Source: Bacillus salipaludis (GTDB taxonomy: Bacteria; Bacillota; Bacilli; Bacillales_B; DSM-18226). Taken from it: a stretch of DNA of 64,000 nt. Shown one piece after another: positions 17,833-27,630 of the stretch (positions are counted from its first letter, which is position 1; every line of letters starts with the position of its first letter). The translations under genes and the position numbers were made by a program. The stretch is taken from the NCBI RefSeq assembly GCF_004358205.1, contig NZ_SMYO01000007.1, forward strand, positions 248,001 through 312,000, read 5' to 3'. Below the pieces are notes generated by a model. That model ran no database searches. It had not been told where the DNA came from and worked only from the letters and a program-made list of their open reading frames with translations.

Positions 17833-18075
17833 TTATAATGTATATGTTCCCGTTAGCTCATATTCCGCTATTTTGGCAAGCATGCCTCTAAATTCATGTG
17901 GGTGACAGAACTCCTCCTCGTGAAAATGCGTTTTCACCCATTGAATTAATTCCTTTGGGCTATTAAAATATTCTCCGCTCCGGTCACTTTTGCGAATGGT
18001 ATATCTTCCGTTGTCATCATCAATGGTTACCTCAACCGGAAGGGCACTATCAAAACTACAAAGAGAAAATTCCAT
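17833..18075 (-). CDS. Small hypothetical acidic protein
   Basis: Reading leftward from the ATG at 18075 gives 80 residues, with GGAGGA ten bases upstream. The protein is soluble and rich in Glu, Asp and aromatic residues. The text SLPVEVTIDDDNGRYTIRKS does not occur literally; rather a short beta-rich start (PVEVTIDDDNGRYTI) precedes a helical stretch (SPKELIQWVKTHFHEEEF). I do not recognise a characterised family. It sits between dfrA and tatA on the opposite strand. Confidence 0.65.
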   Translation of the reverse strand: MEFSLCSFDSALPVEVTIDDDNGRYTIRKSDRSGEYFNSPKELIQWVKTHFHEEEFCHPHEFRGMLAKIAEYELTGTYTL

Positions 18076-18385
18076 CGGATTACATCCTCCATTCAAAATT
18101 TACAAACAATATGTGACTTTAACTTCAATTATAATCGAGGCATTGAATAATTACCAAAATATTTTAAAAATTAAATAAGTTGTAATGTACATTGACTTAC
18201 AGAATAGTTATTGTTAAATTGACTATAGTGATTATTAGCTTTCTATAGTATTTCTGTTGATGTTGAATCGTTTATCGTTGCAAATGTGAATTTATTATGA
18301 ATTATCAGCGTGAATGATTTCAAATTGATTTTTTAACACTATAATTGTAGTAGTATTGAACAACTGAAAAAGAGGAGGTTATTCC
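18076..18385. other. AT-rich intergenic region before tatA
   Basis: No reading frame with a ribosome site was seen in these 310 bases. They hold the divergent upstream regions of the small gene at 18075 and of tatA. A fair sigma-A promoter for tatA is TTGACT (18192-18197), 17 bp, TAAATT (18215-18220); a TATAAT at 18340-18345 lacks a good -35 box. Confidence 0.5.
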
Positions 18386-18580
18386 ATGTTATCTAATATT
18401 GGAGTACCTGGATTAATTTTGATTTTAGTGCTTGCATTAATTATTTTTGGCCCTAAAAAATTACCAGAAATCGGTCGTGCCTTCGGTCAGACGTTAAAGG
18501 AGTTTAAAAAATCAACACGTGAACTTGCAGATGATGTCATGCCAGATATCGATGAGGATAAGAAAAAATTGACTAAATAA
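18386..18580 (+). CDS. tatA: Twin-arginine translocase subunit TatA
   Basis: The 64-residue protein has one N-terminal membrane helix (about 3-20) and the TatA hinge [22 protein letters not shown], split here only by the usual amphipathic helix. TatA multimers form the pore that exports folded proteins. An AGAGGAGG ribosome site precedes the ATG. tatC follows after a terminator-like hairpin, so the pair makes a minimal Tat system. Its substrates are not apparent in this window. Confidence 0.93.
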   Translation: MLSNIGVPGLILILVLALIIFGPKKLPEIGRAFGQTLKEFKKSTRELADDVMPDIDEDKKKLTK

Positions 18581-18610
18581 GGTGTAAGATACCGTGTCTT
18601 GCACCTTTTT
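18579..18610 (+). terminator. Terminator or attenuator between tatA and tatC
   Basis: Eleven-bp arms (18579-18589 and 18597-18607) lead into a T-run. It would let TatA be made in excess of TatC. Confidence 0.75.
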
Positions 18611-18682
18611 CTACTTATTGTTTAATAGTGGTAAATGGCAAAACATATTTATTTTTACCTTTGAAATTGGCAGGGGAAGTTA

Positions 18683-19420
18683 ATGGATGATAAAGAATTA
18701 CAGTTAGTCGATCATTTAGAGGAATTACGCAAAAGGATTATCATAACCGTACTTGCATTTCTTGTTTTTTTTATTGCTGCTTTTATTTATGTTGATGATA
18801 TTTATAAATGGTTTGTCCGCGGCCTTGATATGAAATTAATGGTGCTCGGTCCTAGTGATATAATCAGGATCTATTTTATGCTGGCAGGTGTTGTAGCCGT
18901 TGCGGGAACGATTCCAGTTTTAGCCTTACAAATTTGGATGTTTGTCAAACCTGGATTAAGACCGTTGGAAAGAAGAGTTACCCTTTCCTATGTACCTGCG
19001 TTGTTCATCTTATTTATTATCGGTCTTTGCTTTGGCTATTTTGTTATTTTCCCAATGGTTTTTAAATTCTTGATTGGAATTGGGGGAGACATGTTTGTCA
19101 CCAATTTCACGGCAGACCGTTATTTCAGTTTTATCATGAACATGACTTTACCGTTTGGAGTATTGTTTGAACTGCCGGTTGTCGTAATGTTCTTAACGTC
19201 ACTGGGGATTATTAATCCTTTTGTGCTTACAAAAATTCGCAAATATGCCTATTTTATTCTAATTATCATAGCAGTAGTTATCACACCGCCTGATTTTATG
19301 TCCGACTTTGTAGTGACACTCCCACTTTTGCTCCTATATGAAATCAGTATAAATTTATCGAAATTCGTTTATCGGAAAAAATTGAAAAAACAGCAGGACG
19401 AAGAATTACTGGAAGCATAA
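18683..19420 (+). CDS. tatC: Twin-arginine translocase subunit TatC
   Basis: The 245-residue protein has six membrane helices and the TatC N-terminus VDHLEELRKRIIITVLAF. It binds the twin-arginine signal peptide and recruits TatA. GGFK-like loops and the MTLPFGVLFELPVVVMFLTSLGI block near 152-174 are typical. GGGGAAG lies upstream of the ATG. Confidence 0.95.
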   Translation: MDDKELQLVDHLEELRKRIIITVLAFLVFFIAAFIYVDDIYKWFVRGLDMKLMVLGPSDIIRIYFMLAGVVAVAGTIPVLALQIWMFVKPGLRPLERRVTLSYVPALFILFIIGLCFGYFVIFPMVFKFLIGIGGDMFVTNFTADRYFSFIMNMTLPFGVLFELPVVVMFLTSLGIINPFVLTKIRKYAYFILIIIAVVITPPDFMSDFVVTLPLLLLYEISINLSKFVYRKKLKKQQDEELLEA

Positions 19421-19421
19421 T

Positions 19422-19455
19422 AAAACGACCTTAAGAGTATTCTTAGGGTCGTTTT
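19422..19455. terminator. Bidirectional terminator
   Basis: Long arms (19422-19435 and 19441-19455) with one mismatch end both tatC and the convergent histidine kinase gene. Confidence 0.85.
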
Positions 19456-20931
19456 CTATTTTATTGGAAGGATCACGGCGACAGACGTTCCATTTTCATC
19501 ACTATCAATTTGAATTCTGCCTTGGTGATTTTCAATAATTTTCTTGCTAACTAATAGTCCCAAACCGGTACCTTTTTCCTTCGTCGTAAAAAAAGGATCG
19601 CCAATTCTTTTCAAATGCTCGGGAGGAATTCCGCTTCCTGTATCAATGCAGCGAATGATCATTTCTTTTTTATCCGTGCATTCTGTTTGAATCGTTATAT
19701 TTCCACCAGCAGGCATTGCTTCAATCGAATTTTTAAGAAAATTAATAAACACCTGTTTCAATTGATTCTCATCACAAAGGATTTCCGGAAGTGGGGAAAG
19801 ATAGACCGTCCTAATTTGAACATTGGTCATAATGGCTTGTGTATCAATAAGGGTTTTCACACCTTCGATTACTTCCTTAATATTAGTTTTGGCCGTTTTC
19901 ATAGTTTGTGGTTTTGCTATGACCAACAACTCAGATAAAATCAATTCAATTCGATTAATTTCAGAATGAATAATATCGATATAATCCTTCTGTCTTTGAT
20001 CTACATTCAATAATTGCAGGAATCCTTTAATAGCAGTTAATGGATTTCGAACCTCATGGGCAATTCCCGCAGCAAGCTGTCCGGCAACGGAAAGCTTTTC
20101 TGATTGTAATAACAATTCCTCGGTCCGTTTTTTGTCCAAATCGGCATTAATTCTTTCGGAAATATCTCGTAATACGGAAATCACTCGCACTTCTTTGTCA
20201 CTATTACGGTAGGAGTTACTTAGAATTTCCATATAAATAAAACTGCCGTTTTTTTTCCGCAAACGATATGTATCTAATGATTTAGGCTGAATATGAATCG
20301 CTTTCTGATAATTTAGGAGATAGCGATCAATATCGTCTTTATGGATATATTCTAAGCTTGATTGGCCGACCAGTTCTGCAGGTGTGTAGCCGAGAATTTG
20401 TTCGCAAACAGGTGAGACATAAATAAAATTTCCTGCAGCATCTGTTTTTACAATAATATCCATTGAGTTTTCCATTAAAATCCGATAAAGCTCCTCACTG
20501 TCCTTTAAGCGTCGTCTCTTTCGTTTAATTTCAGTAATATCCTTAGCCACACCATAGACGCCGATCATTTCGCCATTGACAGTAATGGGTAGATTGGTGA
20601 TATTTAGATCCACAAGCTGACCATTTTGCTGAATGAGTTTGCAATCATAGTTTTGAAGGCTGCCTTCTAAAGCTTGGTAATAGTAAGACGAAACCTTAGC
20701 CACATCTTCAAGTGCAAGGATCTCAAAGAATTTCTTATTCGCAATTTCTTCCTGGCTATACCCTGTTATTTGCTCACAGGCTGGATTAAGAAATACATAA
20801 TATCCAGCTAAATCAATGGCAAAAAGGGCATCTGAGTTGCAGGCTAATAATGATTGATAACTATTTAGTCCATCTTTTAAATATTTTTCTAATATAATTC
20901 TTTTTTCGATTAAAATTGCAGAACTGTCCAT
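19456..20931 (-). CDS. Two-PAS sensor histidine kinase (sporulation-kinase type)
   Basis: This 491-residue soluble kinase has two PAS domains (about 22-135 and 140-262) and a HisKA domain. The H-box GIAHEVRNPLTAIKGF carries phospho-acceptor His292. The HATPase domain shows NFLKNSIEAMP (N box) and DTGSGIP (G1). No membrane helix is present. B. subtilis KinA and KinE have this layout and feed phosphate to Spo0F, so a role in sporulation entry or another phosphorelay is likely. There is no adjacent response regulator, as expected for such kinases. Its own promoter is at 20975-21003. Confidence 0.88.
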   Translation of the reverse strand: MDSSAILIEKRIILEKYLKDGLNSYQSLLACNSDALFAIDLAGYYVFLNPACEQITGYSQEEIANKKFFEILALEDVAKVSSYYYQALEGSLQNYDCKLIQQNGQLVDLNITNLPITVNGEMIGVYGVAKDITEIKRKRRRLKDSEELYRILMENSMDIIVKTDAAGNFIYVSPVCEQILGYTPAELVGQSSLEYIHKDDIDRYLLNYQKAIHIQPKSLDTYRLRKKNGSFIYMEILSNSYRNSDKEVRVISVLRDISERINADLDKKRTEELLLQSEKLSVAGQLAAGIAHEVRNPLTAIKGFLQLLNVDQRQKDYIDIIHSEINRIELILSELLVIAKPQTMKTAKTNIKEVIEGVKTLIDTQAIMTNVQIRTVYLSPLPEILCDENQLKQVFINFLKNSIEAMPAGGNITIQTECTDKKEMIIRCIDTGSGIPPEHLKRIGDPFFTTKEKGTGLGLLVSKKIIENHQGRIQIDSDENGTSVAVILPIK

Positions 20932-20974
20932 TTGTATCTACCCAGTTCCTTTCGATTTATCTACTATTATAATA

Positions 20975-21003
20975 ATATTAAATTTTATTAAGTTATTTTT
21001 CAA
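20975..21003 (-). promoter_or_regulatory. Sigma-A-type promoter of the histidine kinase
   Basis: On the minus strand, TTGAAA (21003-20998), a 17-bp spacer and TAATAT (20980-20975) precede the kinase start by about 45 bp. Confidence 0.6.
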
Positions 21004-21225
21004 GCGTATATCCCTACTTTTGGCATATTAATTGGAAAACTAAAGGAAATTGAGTTTGATCTGCAGGAATACATTGCTATAAAATGTGTTCTCAATAACT
21101 ATATAGAAGAAAAAATGATTCAGTAAAAAATTCACAAATATTTTTTTGATACAAGCACAATTAGACACATTTCGAGTTGGGGAAGGTGTATAATAGTATC
21201 AAACGGGTAAAAAGGATTGATATTT

Positions 21226-21477
21226 TTGTTACTAAAAAGCCTAGAGTTCAAAACGATTGTTGGACAGAAGGTTAAAGTCATGGAAATTCCTGTATTGGAG
21301 GAAGATAGCCCTTTTAAATTTATGATCCAAGTCCGTTTACAGACGTTTATCACGTCCATCAACAAGGAGTCAGGCCCCAAAAAATGCTACTCCTTCAGAG
21401 AGTATTTGAAAAAGGTCATGAAATGGCCAGACTATGAAAAACTATTTAAAGTAGATGAATTAAAAAACAACGCATAA
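21226..21477 (+). CDS. Small hypothetical protein
   Basis: From the TTG at 21226 the product has 83 residues (86 from an in-frame TTG at 21217, which sits too close to the AAAGGA site). It is soluble and basic, with no motif that I recognise. A terminator follows closely and a possible -10 (TATAAT at about 21190) lies upstream, so it looks like a single-gene unit. Confidence 0.6.
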   Translation: MLLKSLEFKTIVGQKVKVMEIPVLEEDSPFKFMIQVRLQTFITSINKESGPKKCYSFREYLKKVMKWPDYEKLFKVDELKNNA

Positions 21478-21484
21478 TGTCTTC

Positions 21485-21515
21485 GAGCATCGGCTAACCG
21501 GTGCTCTTTATTTTT
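21485..21515 (+). terminator. Terminator
   Basis: GAGCATCGG/CCGGTGCTC arms (21485-21493 and 21498-21506) precede a T-rich stretch. Confidence 0.75.
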
Positions 21516-21552
21516 ATGCTTTTTGAAATCTAATTATTGACTAAATGACTTA

Positions 21553-21678
21553 GATTGGAGCGGAAGGCGCGAAGACTCCTGTGGGAGTACGGGGCAGGGG
21601 AGACCCCGCAGGAGCGAAGCGACGAGGAGGCTCCCCGGCACGCCCACGGAAAGCGAAGCGCCTGGAGCGGAAATCAAT
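21553..21678. repeat. Structured intergenic repeat, copy 2
   Basis: This copy is close to the fullest form: GATTGGAGCGGAAGG at the left, GGAGCGGAAATCAA at the right, with GGGGCAGGGGAGACCCCG and GGAGGCTCCCC hairpins inside. It lies between the small gene at 21226 and degV, and together with the terminator fills that gap of over 300 bp. Confidence 0.85.
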
Positions 21679-21794
21679 CGACAATTTTAACAAAGTCTAT
21701 TTTTTAGAAAAATTAAAAGAAAATGAGAGATTGTGTTTCCATCAAAAGTCCTAACCTGTATAATACAAAGCAGTAAGAGTGGGGAAGTGACTAA

Positions 21795-22637
21795 ATGAGC
21801 AAAATTAAAATTGTAACCGATTCAACCATGGACATGCCTCAAGAAGTGATTGATCAACTTGGTGTTGAGGTGGTACCGCTTTCGATTACGATAAATGGAG
21901 AAACCTTCTTAGACCGGGTGGAATTAGAACCGGTTGATTTTATAAAAAATATGAGTCAAACAGATGAATTACCGAAAAGTTCACAGCCATCAACGGGTGC
22001 TTTTCTTGAAGTATATGACCGCTTAGGAGAAGAAGGCTTTGAGGTTCTCTCCATTCACATGACGGGGAAAATGAGTGGGACTGTCCGCTCAGCAGAAAGC
22101 GCTGCCCAAATGGCGAAAACAAAAGTGACCGTTGTTGATTCCAAATTTATTTCAAAGGCTTTATCCTTTCAAGTAAGGGAAGCGGCTGAAATGGCCAAAC
22201 AGGGAAATAGTTTGGAAGAAATCCTTGAACGTCTTGAAGCAGTACAAAACCATACTAAATTATATATAATGGTAGATACATTAGAGAATCTTGTAAAAGG
22301 CGGCCGGATTGGCAAAGGCAAAGCCTTTATTGGTTCGCTGTTAAATATTAAACCAATAGCATCACTTGAAGGTGCAGAGTATACTCCTGTTACAAAGGCG
22401 AGGAGTTACTCCCAGGTGGTAAAGTTCTTTACGAAACAATTTACCGAGGATATCAAGGGAAAAACCGTTCGAGGCGTAGGGATTGCTCATGCCGGGGCAT
22501 ATGAGCTTGCGGTAAAAATAAAAGAGAGTATTTTTGACTTGACCGGTGTTCAGGATGTTGAAATTGACTATACGGGTCCAACTGTAATTACACATGCAGG
22601 TCCTGGTGCGATTGCCTTAATGTATTACTATGAATAA
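21795..22637 (+). CDS. DegV-family fatty-acid-binding protein
   Basis: The 280-residue protein belongs to the DegV (FakB) family. FakB proteins bind a fatty acid and present it to the kinase FakA for phosphorylation and use in phospholipid synthesis. Typical blocks are KIVTDSTMDMP near 5, VVPLSITINGE, SSQPSTGAF near 61 with the conserved serine, and HAGPGAIALMYY at the end. Several DegV paralogues occur per Bacillus genome, so the exact fatty acid cannot be stated. It is followed by a terminator. Confidence 0.9.
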   Translation: MSKIKIVTDSTMDMPQEVIDQLGVEVVPLSITINGETFLDRVELEPVDFIKNMSQTDELPKSSQPSTGAFLEVYDRLGEEGFEVLSIHMTGKMSGTVRSAESAAQMAKTKVTVVDSKFISKALSFQVREAAEMAKQGNSLEEILERLEAVQNHTKLYIMVDTLENLVKGGRIGKGKAFIGSLLNIKPIASLEGAEYTPVTKARSYSQVVKFFTKQFTEDIKGKTVRGVGIAHAGAYELAVKIKESIFDLTGVQDVEIDYTGPTVITHAGPGAIALMYYYE

Positions 22638-22646
22638 GAATTGTAG

Positions 22647-22678
22647 ATTGGATGGTGCCTAAACACCATCCAATTTTT
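22647..22678 (+). terminator. Terminator after degV
   Basis: Perfect 11-bp arms ATTGGATGGTG/CACCATCCAAT with a T-run. Confidence 0.85.
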
Positions 22679-22694
22679 ATAGGGGAAGTAAATT

Positions 22695-23675
22695 ATGAAA
22701 AAAGTAGAACGAAACGAACGAATAGATACACTAGATTACTTAAGAGGTTTCTCCCTTTTAGGAATCATCCTGGTAAATATCCTGGCAATGTTATCTGCGC
22801 AAAAGCCGCTCCCGAACACCCAGGATGCTTTCTATCAGAGGTTTTTATTTCTGTTTGTCGAAGGGCGCTTTTATCCGATCTTTTCCTTTTTGTTTGGTGT
22901 CGGAATGTATATTTTTCTAACAAGAGCAGAGAGGAAAGGGAAAAATGCAACCATTTTATTTTTGCGGAGAATCATCGTTCTTTTTATCTTTGGTTTTATT
23001 CACTTTATTTTTCAGCCGGGAGAAGCTCTTACCGTTTATGCAAGCTGCGGTCTGATTCTATTGCCTTTTTATAAAGTAAGAAAAGAGATTAATCTGGCAA
23101 TTGGGATTTTATTGCTCATTCTATTCGCCATCTTGGCAATGAAAATATTTATGACAGTGCCCCTCATCTTATTAGGTCTTGCAGCTGGTCAATATCGAGT
23201 GTTTGAAGAGATTACTCATAAACGAAAACAAATTACTATTTTTACAGTGTCAGCATTTCTCTTGGCTGCCCTTGGTCTATTTTTTCAATATCAACATATG
23301 CCTTTGGCTCCATTTAATCCGTTTCATATTAATCGGTTTTTAACCATCGGTATTATGATTGGTCCAATAGTTTCCGCCTTTTATGTTGGGATCTTGATAT
23401 TACTTTTACAATCTCAATTTTTTCAAAAAATATTATCTCCTTTAAAAAGTTATGGACGGATGTCGCTCACCAACTATGTCTCACAAACCGTCTTCATATT
23501 AGTCGTCGGAAAGGCCTTCGACTTGTTTAGGCATATAACCTATTTGCATACCCTTTACATATGCTTAGTAATCTATTTCATACAGCTGTTATTTAGTGCT
23601 ATTTGGCTGCGTTTCTTTCAATATGGGCCGCTTGAATGGATTTGGCGGTTGGCAACATACAAAGAAAAACCATAA
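22695..23675 (+). CDS. DUF418-family membrane protein (YxaH-like)
   Basis: The 326-residue protein has eight to ten hydrophobic segments. It starts with the DUF418/YeiB signature ERIDTLDYLRGFSLLGIILVN (here beginning at residue 7) and ends with YGPLEWIWRLATY, which is also diagnostic. The family shares its fold with acyltransferase-3-like membrane proteins; its function is unknown. GGGGAAG precedes the ATG. Confidence 0.88.
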   Translation: MKKVERNERIDTLDYLRGFSLLGIILVNILAMLSAQKPLPNTQDAFYQRFLFLFVEGRFYPIFSFLFGVGMYIFLTRAERKGKNATILFLRRIIVLFIFGFIHFIFQPGEALTVYASCGLILLPFYKVRKEINLAIGILLLILFAILAMKIFMTVPLILLGLAAGQYRVFEEITHKRKQITIFTVSAFLLAALGLFFQYQHMPLAPFNPFHINRFLTIGIMIGPIVSAFYVGILILLLQSQFFQKILSPLKSYGRMSLTNYVSQTVFILVVGKAFDLFRHITYLHTLYICLVIYFIQLLFSAIWLRFFQYGPLEWIWRLATYKEKP

Positions 23676-23708
23676 ACAGGATGGTGCTGGTCACCATCCT
23701 GTTCTTTG
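23675..23708 (+). terminator. Terminator-like hairpin
   Basis: Perfect 12-bp arms (23675-23686 and 23692-23703) overlap the stop codon of the DUF418 gene. The T-run is short, so termination may be partial. Confidence 0.65.
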
Positions 23709-23765
23709 GTTAAATATAGATTATTTGGTAATGCTAAAAAAAATTGAAGTTCAAAGGTGTTGCCA

Positions 23766-25283
23766 ATGTTTAAATGGATGACGGGGAAAAAAACTTCAGA
23801 AGAAACGAAAACACATAGCTTAAGTGTGGAGGAACTGAAGGAAGAATTAAAGCAGGAGCTAAATGCTTGCTCGGATTTAACCTTTAGAACCCTTACAAAA
23901 GAAGGAAAAAAGATTTTATTTTGCTACTTAAGCAGCTTAATTGATAAAAATGGATTGGATCAGGATATTCTAGATCCAATTATTAAAAGTACACAATCCA
24001 AATGGACTCCTGAATCTCTGGCACAGATTCTCCCAATTGCTCAGCTTTCTGCTGTTAATAAACTGAAGGAAGTCATTCAGGCATTAATTGAAGGCCAGAT
24101 TTATATTTATATTGATGGTGAACCATATGGTCTGTTAGCAGATGCAGCGAAAACAGTTGAACGATCACTGGAAAAAGCGGAAACAGAATCGCTTGTTTAC
24201 GGTCCGAAAATCGCTTTTACGGAATCACTCCTTGGGAACATCAACATTTTAAGAAATAATTTAAAAGATCCGAATCTGTGTATGGAGGACCTTACAATTG
24301 GTACGAGATCCAAAAAACAGGCAAAGCTTGTTTATATAAAAGGTGTTGCCGATGACGAAAATGTCAACACATTTAGGCAGCGGATCAATGATCTGGATAT
24401 TGATCATGTAGCTGATAGCACTGTACTTGGACAATTGTTAGAAAGTAACAGCTGGACTGTATTTCCGCAGTTAATTACAACGGAATTGCCAGACCGTATT
24501 TCGATTGCTTTACTGAGTGGCAAGGTAGCGGTTCTTATGGACCGAAGTCCGGATGCACTCTATGGTCCTACACCCTTCTTTACTTTTTTTGAATCAACAG
24601 AAGACGTTTATATGCGTTGGAATATGGGCTTTTTTCTTCGCATGCTGCGTTTACTGGCAACTTTTTTATCTGTTTTGCTTACACCAGCATATGTTTCGGT
24701 TTTGACCTACCATTATGAGGTAATTCCGTCACCTCTACTTGTTTCACTGGGGCAATCACGTTCACAAGTTCCATTTCCTCCAGTTTTTGAAGCCCTTCTT
24801 CTTGAGTTCATTATTGAACTATTAAGAGAGGCTGGTGCAAGGCTGCCGACCAAGGTAGGTCAAACCATGGGTATTGTAGGTGGTATCGTAATTGGACAAG
24901 CCGCAGTTGATGCGGGTTTTACCAGTAATATTCTTATTATTATTATTGCCCTAAGTGCTCTTGGTTCTTTTACGACTCCAAGCTACCTAATGGGTACAGC
25001 TATTCGAATCATTCGCTTTCCGATAATCATTATGGCGGGATTATGGGGGGGGATTGGCATAATGGTTTCGTTTTGTTTTTTCCTCATTCACCTTATAAAA
25101 TTGGATACGTTAGGAAGACCCTATCTTGCACCAATTTATCCCTTTAGATGGAGAGATTTAGGATATAGTGTCTTCAGAATTCCTCCTAAATATCTTCCAT
25201 ACAGGCCCGTAACAAACCATCCTGAGAATCATTATCGATTTCCACCAAAAAAAGCAAAGCGTAAAAAGGATGTAGATGAATAG
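23766..25283 (+). CDS. Spore germinant receptor A subunit
   Basis: The 505-residue protein is a GerA-family A subunit. A soluble N-terminal region (about 1-280; TRSKKQAKLVYIKGVAD near 181) is followed by five or six membrane helices and the conserved LPDRISIALLSGKVAVLMDRSP. In dormant spores the A, B and C subunits sit in the inner membrane and trigger germination on sensing nutrients. The ATG at 23766, after AAAGGTG, is preferred. It opens a gerXA-gerXB-gerXC operon with overlapping genes. The germinant cannot be predicted. Confidence 0.95.
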   Translation: MFKWMTGKKTSEETKTHSLSVEELKEELKQELNACSDLTFRTLTKEGKKILFCYLSSLIDKNGLDQDILDPIIKSTQSKWTPESLAQILPIAQLSAVNKLKEVIQALIEGQIYIYIDGEPYGLLADAAKTVERSLEKAETESLVYGPKIAFTESLLGNINILRNNLKDPNLCMEDLTIGTRSKKQAKLVYIKGVADDENVNTFRQRINDLDIDHVADSTVLGQLLESNSWTVFPQLITTELPDRISIALLSGKVAVLMDRSPDALYGPTPFFTFFESTEDVYMRWNMGFFLRMLRLLATFLSVLLTPAYVSVLTYHYEVIPSPLLVSLGQSRSQVPFPPVFEALLLEFIIELLREAGARLPTKVGQTMGIVGGIVIGQAAVDAGFTSNILIIIIALSALGSFTTPSYLMGTAIRIIRFPIIIMAGLWGGIGIMVSFCFFLIHLIKLDTLGRPYLAPIYPFRWRDLGYSVFRIPPKYLPYRPVTNHPENHYRFPPKKAKRKKDVDE

Positions 25284-25293
25284 GGGCGAGATC

Positions 25294-26409
25294 ATGAAGG
25301 TAAATTTACGTCCAAGAGAAGGTTTACTATTTAATGCCTTTCTTCTAATGTTTTTTATTCATTCCGTACAAACGGGAGTTGGATTAATTGGACTGCCGCG
25401 GATTGTGTATCTGTCTGCTAAACACGACGCTTGGATTTCTGTGTTATTGACGGGAATCCTAGCGGGCTTTGTCTTAGGGTTGATGGTGTTGATTCTAAAA
25501 CAATATGATAGTGCCGATTTATATGGAATTCACATCGATGTTTTTGGAAAATGGATCGGGAATGGACTAAATATTCTTTATATGCTTTATTTAACTGCTG
25601 ATTTTTTTGTTATTTTTATGAATTATATTGAAATTGTTCGAGTGTGGATTTTTCCAGATTTGCCGACTTGGCAGTTAGCTGGTGTTCTTATTCTATTAGC
25701 CGTTTATTCGGTATATGGGGGCATTCGGGTTGTAATTGGAGTTGCCTTTCTTTCGGTAGTAGGGACCATCTGGCTGGGTGCTCTGCTCCTGGTGCCGATC
25801 CATTATTCAGATTTTACTCATTTGTTTCCAATCATGTCAGCCGATATGAAGCAACTATTGAATGGAATACATGACTCCTCCCTATCTATCATGGGATTTG
25901 AACTACTGTTATTTGTTTATCCCTATGTGAAGGAAAAAGAGAAAGTCTTTCTTTTTACCCAAATTGGAAATTTATATACAACGTTGTTATTTGGGATCGT
26001 AACCCTTGTATCTATAACGTTTTTTGCAGAAGATAGTCTGGCCCGTACCATCTGGCCAGTATTGTCGATGTTTAAAATTGTTCGGCTCCCAAATCTTGAG
26101 CGCTTCGAATTTATTGCCGTTTCCTTTTGGATGTTAATTATTTTGCCCAATATGTGTGCGTATCTCTGGGCAGCGTCAAAAGGATTTATGAGGATTTTTA
26201 ATAAAAAACAAAAACATGGGATCTGGATTTTTGCGATCCTAACTTGGGGAGCCACCTTTTTTTTTAAAGCCAGATATCAAATGAATATGGCTACAGATTA
26301 TGTAGCAAAGGCTGGATTTATAGCCGCCTTCTGTTACCCGATTCTGCTTGCAATGATTGTCTTCGTGAAAAAATGGTTTCAAAGGAGGAAGAAAACCAAT
26401 GTGGCCTAA
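25294..26409 (+). CDS. Spore germinant receptor B subunit (permease-like)
   Basis: The 371-residue protein has about ten membrane helices and belongs to the GerB/spore permease family of the APC superfamily, the subunit that binds the germinant. It begins KVNLRPREGLLFNAFLLMF after AGGGGCGAG. The earlier in-frame ATG at 25276 would overlap gerXA by eight bases. Its 3' end overlaps gerXC. Confidence 0.94.
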   Translation: MKVNLRPREGLLFNAFLLMFFIHSVQTGVGLIGLPRIVYLSAKHDAWISVLLTGILAGFVLGLMVLILKQYDSADLYGIHIDVFGKWIGNGLNILYMLYLTADFFVIFMNYIEIVRVWIFPDLPTWQLAGVLILLAVYSVYGGIRVVIGVAFLSVVGTIWLGALLLVPIHYSDFTHLFPIMSADMKQLLNGIHDSSLSIMGFELLLFVYPYVKEKEKVFLFTQIGNLYTTLLFGIVTLVSITFFAEDSLARTIWPVLSMFKIVRLPNLERFEFIAVSFWMLIILPNMCAYLWAASKGFMRIFNKKQKHGIWIFAILTWGATFFFKARYQMNMATDYVAKAGFIAAFCYPILLAMIVFVKKWFQRRKKTNVA

Positions 26410-27550
26410 ATGGAAACTATTGCCGATGATGATTCTTTGTATAGTATTGAACACTGGATGTGTAGAACCAAGACAATTAGAAAAATTAGCTTTGGTCACA
26501 GCAGCTGGGTATGATTTGGAGAAGGAAAATGTAATTAAAGGGACAGTTGTCGTCCATCGGTTCGATCCGCTGGCTCAAAATGTGACAAAATTAATTACAG
26601 TTGATGCCAATACAAGTAAGGGGTTAAAACAAAAGCAGAATCTTCAATCGAACCAACGACTCGTTACTGGCCAAATGAGATGTGTCATATATAGCAAAGA
26701 GCTTGCTGAGAAGGGGATTATCCAGTTGGTGGATGCATTGAACCGTGATGCTACCGTGGGGAATATGGTTTATTTAACCGTTGCAGATGGAAAGTCATCG
26801 GATTTAATGCAATCAGGTGTCACCCATAATAAAGTCAATCTGGGAACCTACTTGTATAACTTGATAAAACAAAATGTTGAAAGTGAACAAATTCTTTCTC
26901 CTACACTTCAGGAATTTAATCATACCTATTATGATTTTGGCAAGGATCCTTTACTGCCTATTTTAAAACTTAAAAACAATGATATCAAAATAAAAGGAAT
27001 GGGTTTGTTTAAGGATGACCGATTAGTAGCTGAAATAAAGCCTGACAAGCTGTTTTATGTAAAACTCTTATCGGATAAATATAATGCCGGATCAAAAGAC
27101 CTCGGTTTTGATCGTTCCCAATTTGAAAAAATTAGGATGAAAACAGGTGAGCATGCAATTCGTAATTTATATAATAAATTATTTGTAAATATAGATAATA
27201 TTCAAAGCAGTGGCAAAATCAAATTGATTGATAAAGAAAATCTGCGTTTTCGGATAACAGTAAAGATAAAAGCCCGATTATTGGAAACAACAGAGCCGTT
27301 AACTGTTGGGGATCCAAAGGCAATTAAGTTGATAGAAAAGAAAATAAATAAAGTGATGGAACATGATATTACAAAATTACTCAATTATTTTCAATCTTTA
27401 GGTTCAGATCCTGTCGGGTTTGGAAATGAATACATGACCCATTTACGAGGAAAAAGACTATCAAAAGATGAGTGGAAAGAACGATACAAGCAGGCGTCAT
27501 TTGAGGTCAAGGTAAAAAACACGATTGTTCAAACAGGAGTAATCGATTAA
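26399..27550 (+). CDS. Spore germinant receptor C subunit (Ger(x)C lipoprotein)
   Basis: The 383-residue protein carries a lipoprotein signal, with the lipobox LNTGC and the acylated cysteine at 21. The family start CVEPRQLEKLALVTAAGYD follows at once. Domains 1 to 3 of GerC cover the rest. It anchors to the outer face of the inner spore membrane and completes the receptor. AAGGAGGAAG precedes the ATG, which overlaps gerXB by 11 bases. Confidence 0.94.
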   Translation: MWPKWKLLPMMILCIVLNTGCVEPRQLEKLALVTAAGYDLEKENVIKGTVVVHRFDPLAQNVTKLITVDANTSKGLKQKQNLQSNQRLVTGQMRCVIYSKELAEKGIIQLVDALNRDATVGNMVYLTVADGKSSDLMQSGVTHNKVNLGTYLYNLIKQNVESEQILSPTLQEFNHTYYDFGKDPLLPILKLKNNDIKIKGMGLFKDDRLVAEIKPDKLFYVKLLSDKYNAGSKDLGFDRSQFEKIRMKTGEHAIRNLYNKLFVNIDNIQSSGKIKLIDKENLRFRITVKIKARLLETTEPLTVGDPKAIKLIEKKINKVMEHDITKLLNYFQSLGSDPVGFGNEYMTHLRGKRLSKDEWKERYKQASFEVKVKNTIVQTGVID

Positions 27551-27630
27551 TTCAGTCACAAAGCTTTCTTCTTATCCAAAACTTTGTTACACTATTCACG
27601 GAATGAAATAGAAAAGTAATGGGTGATATC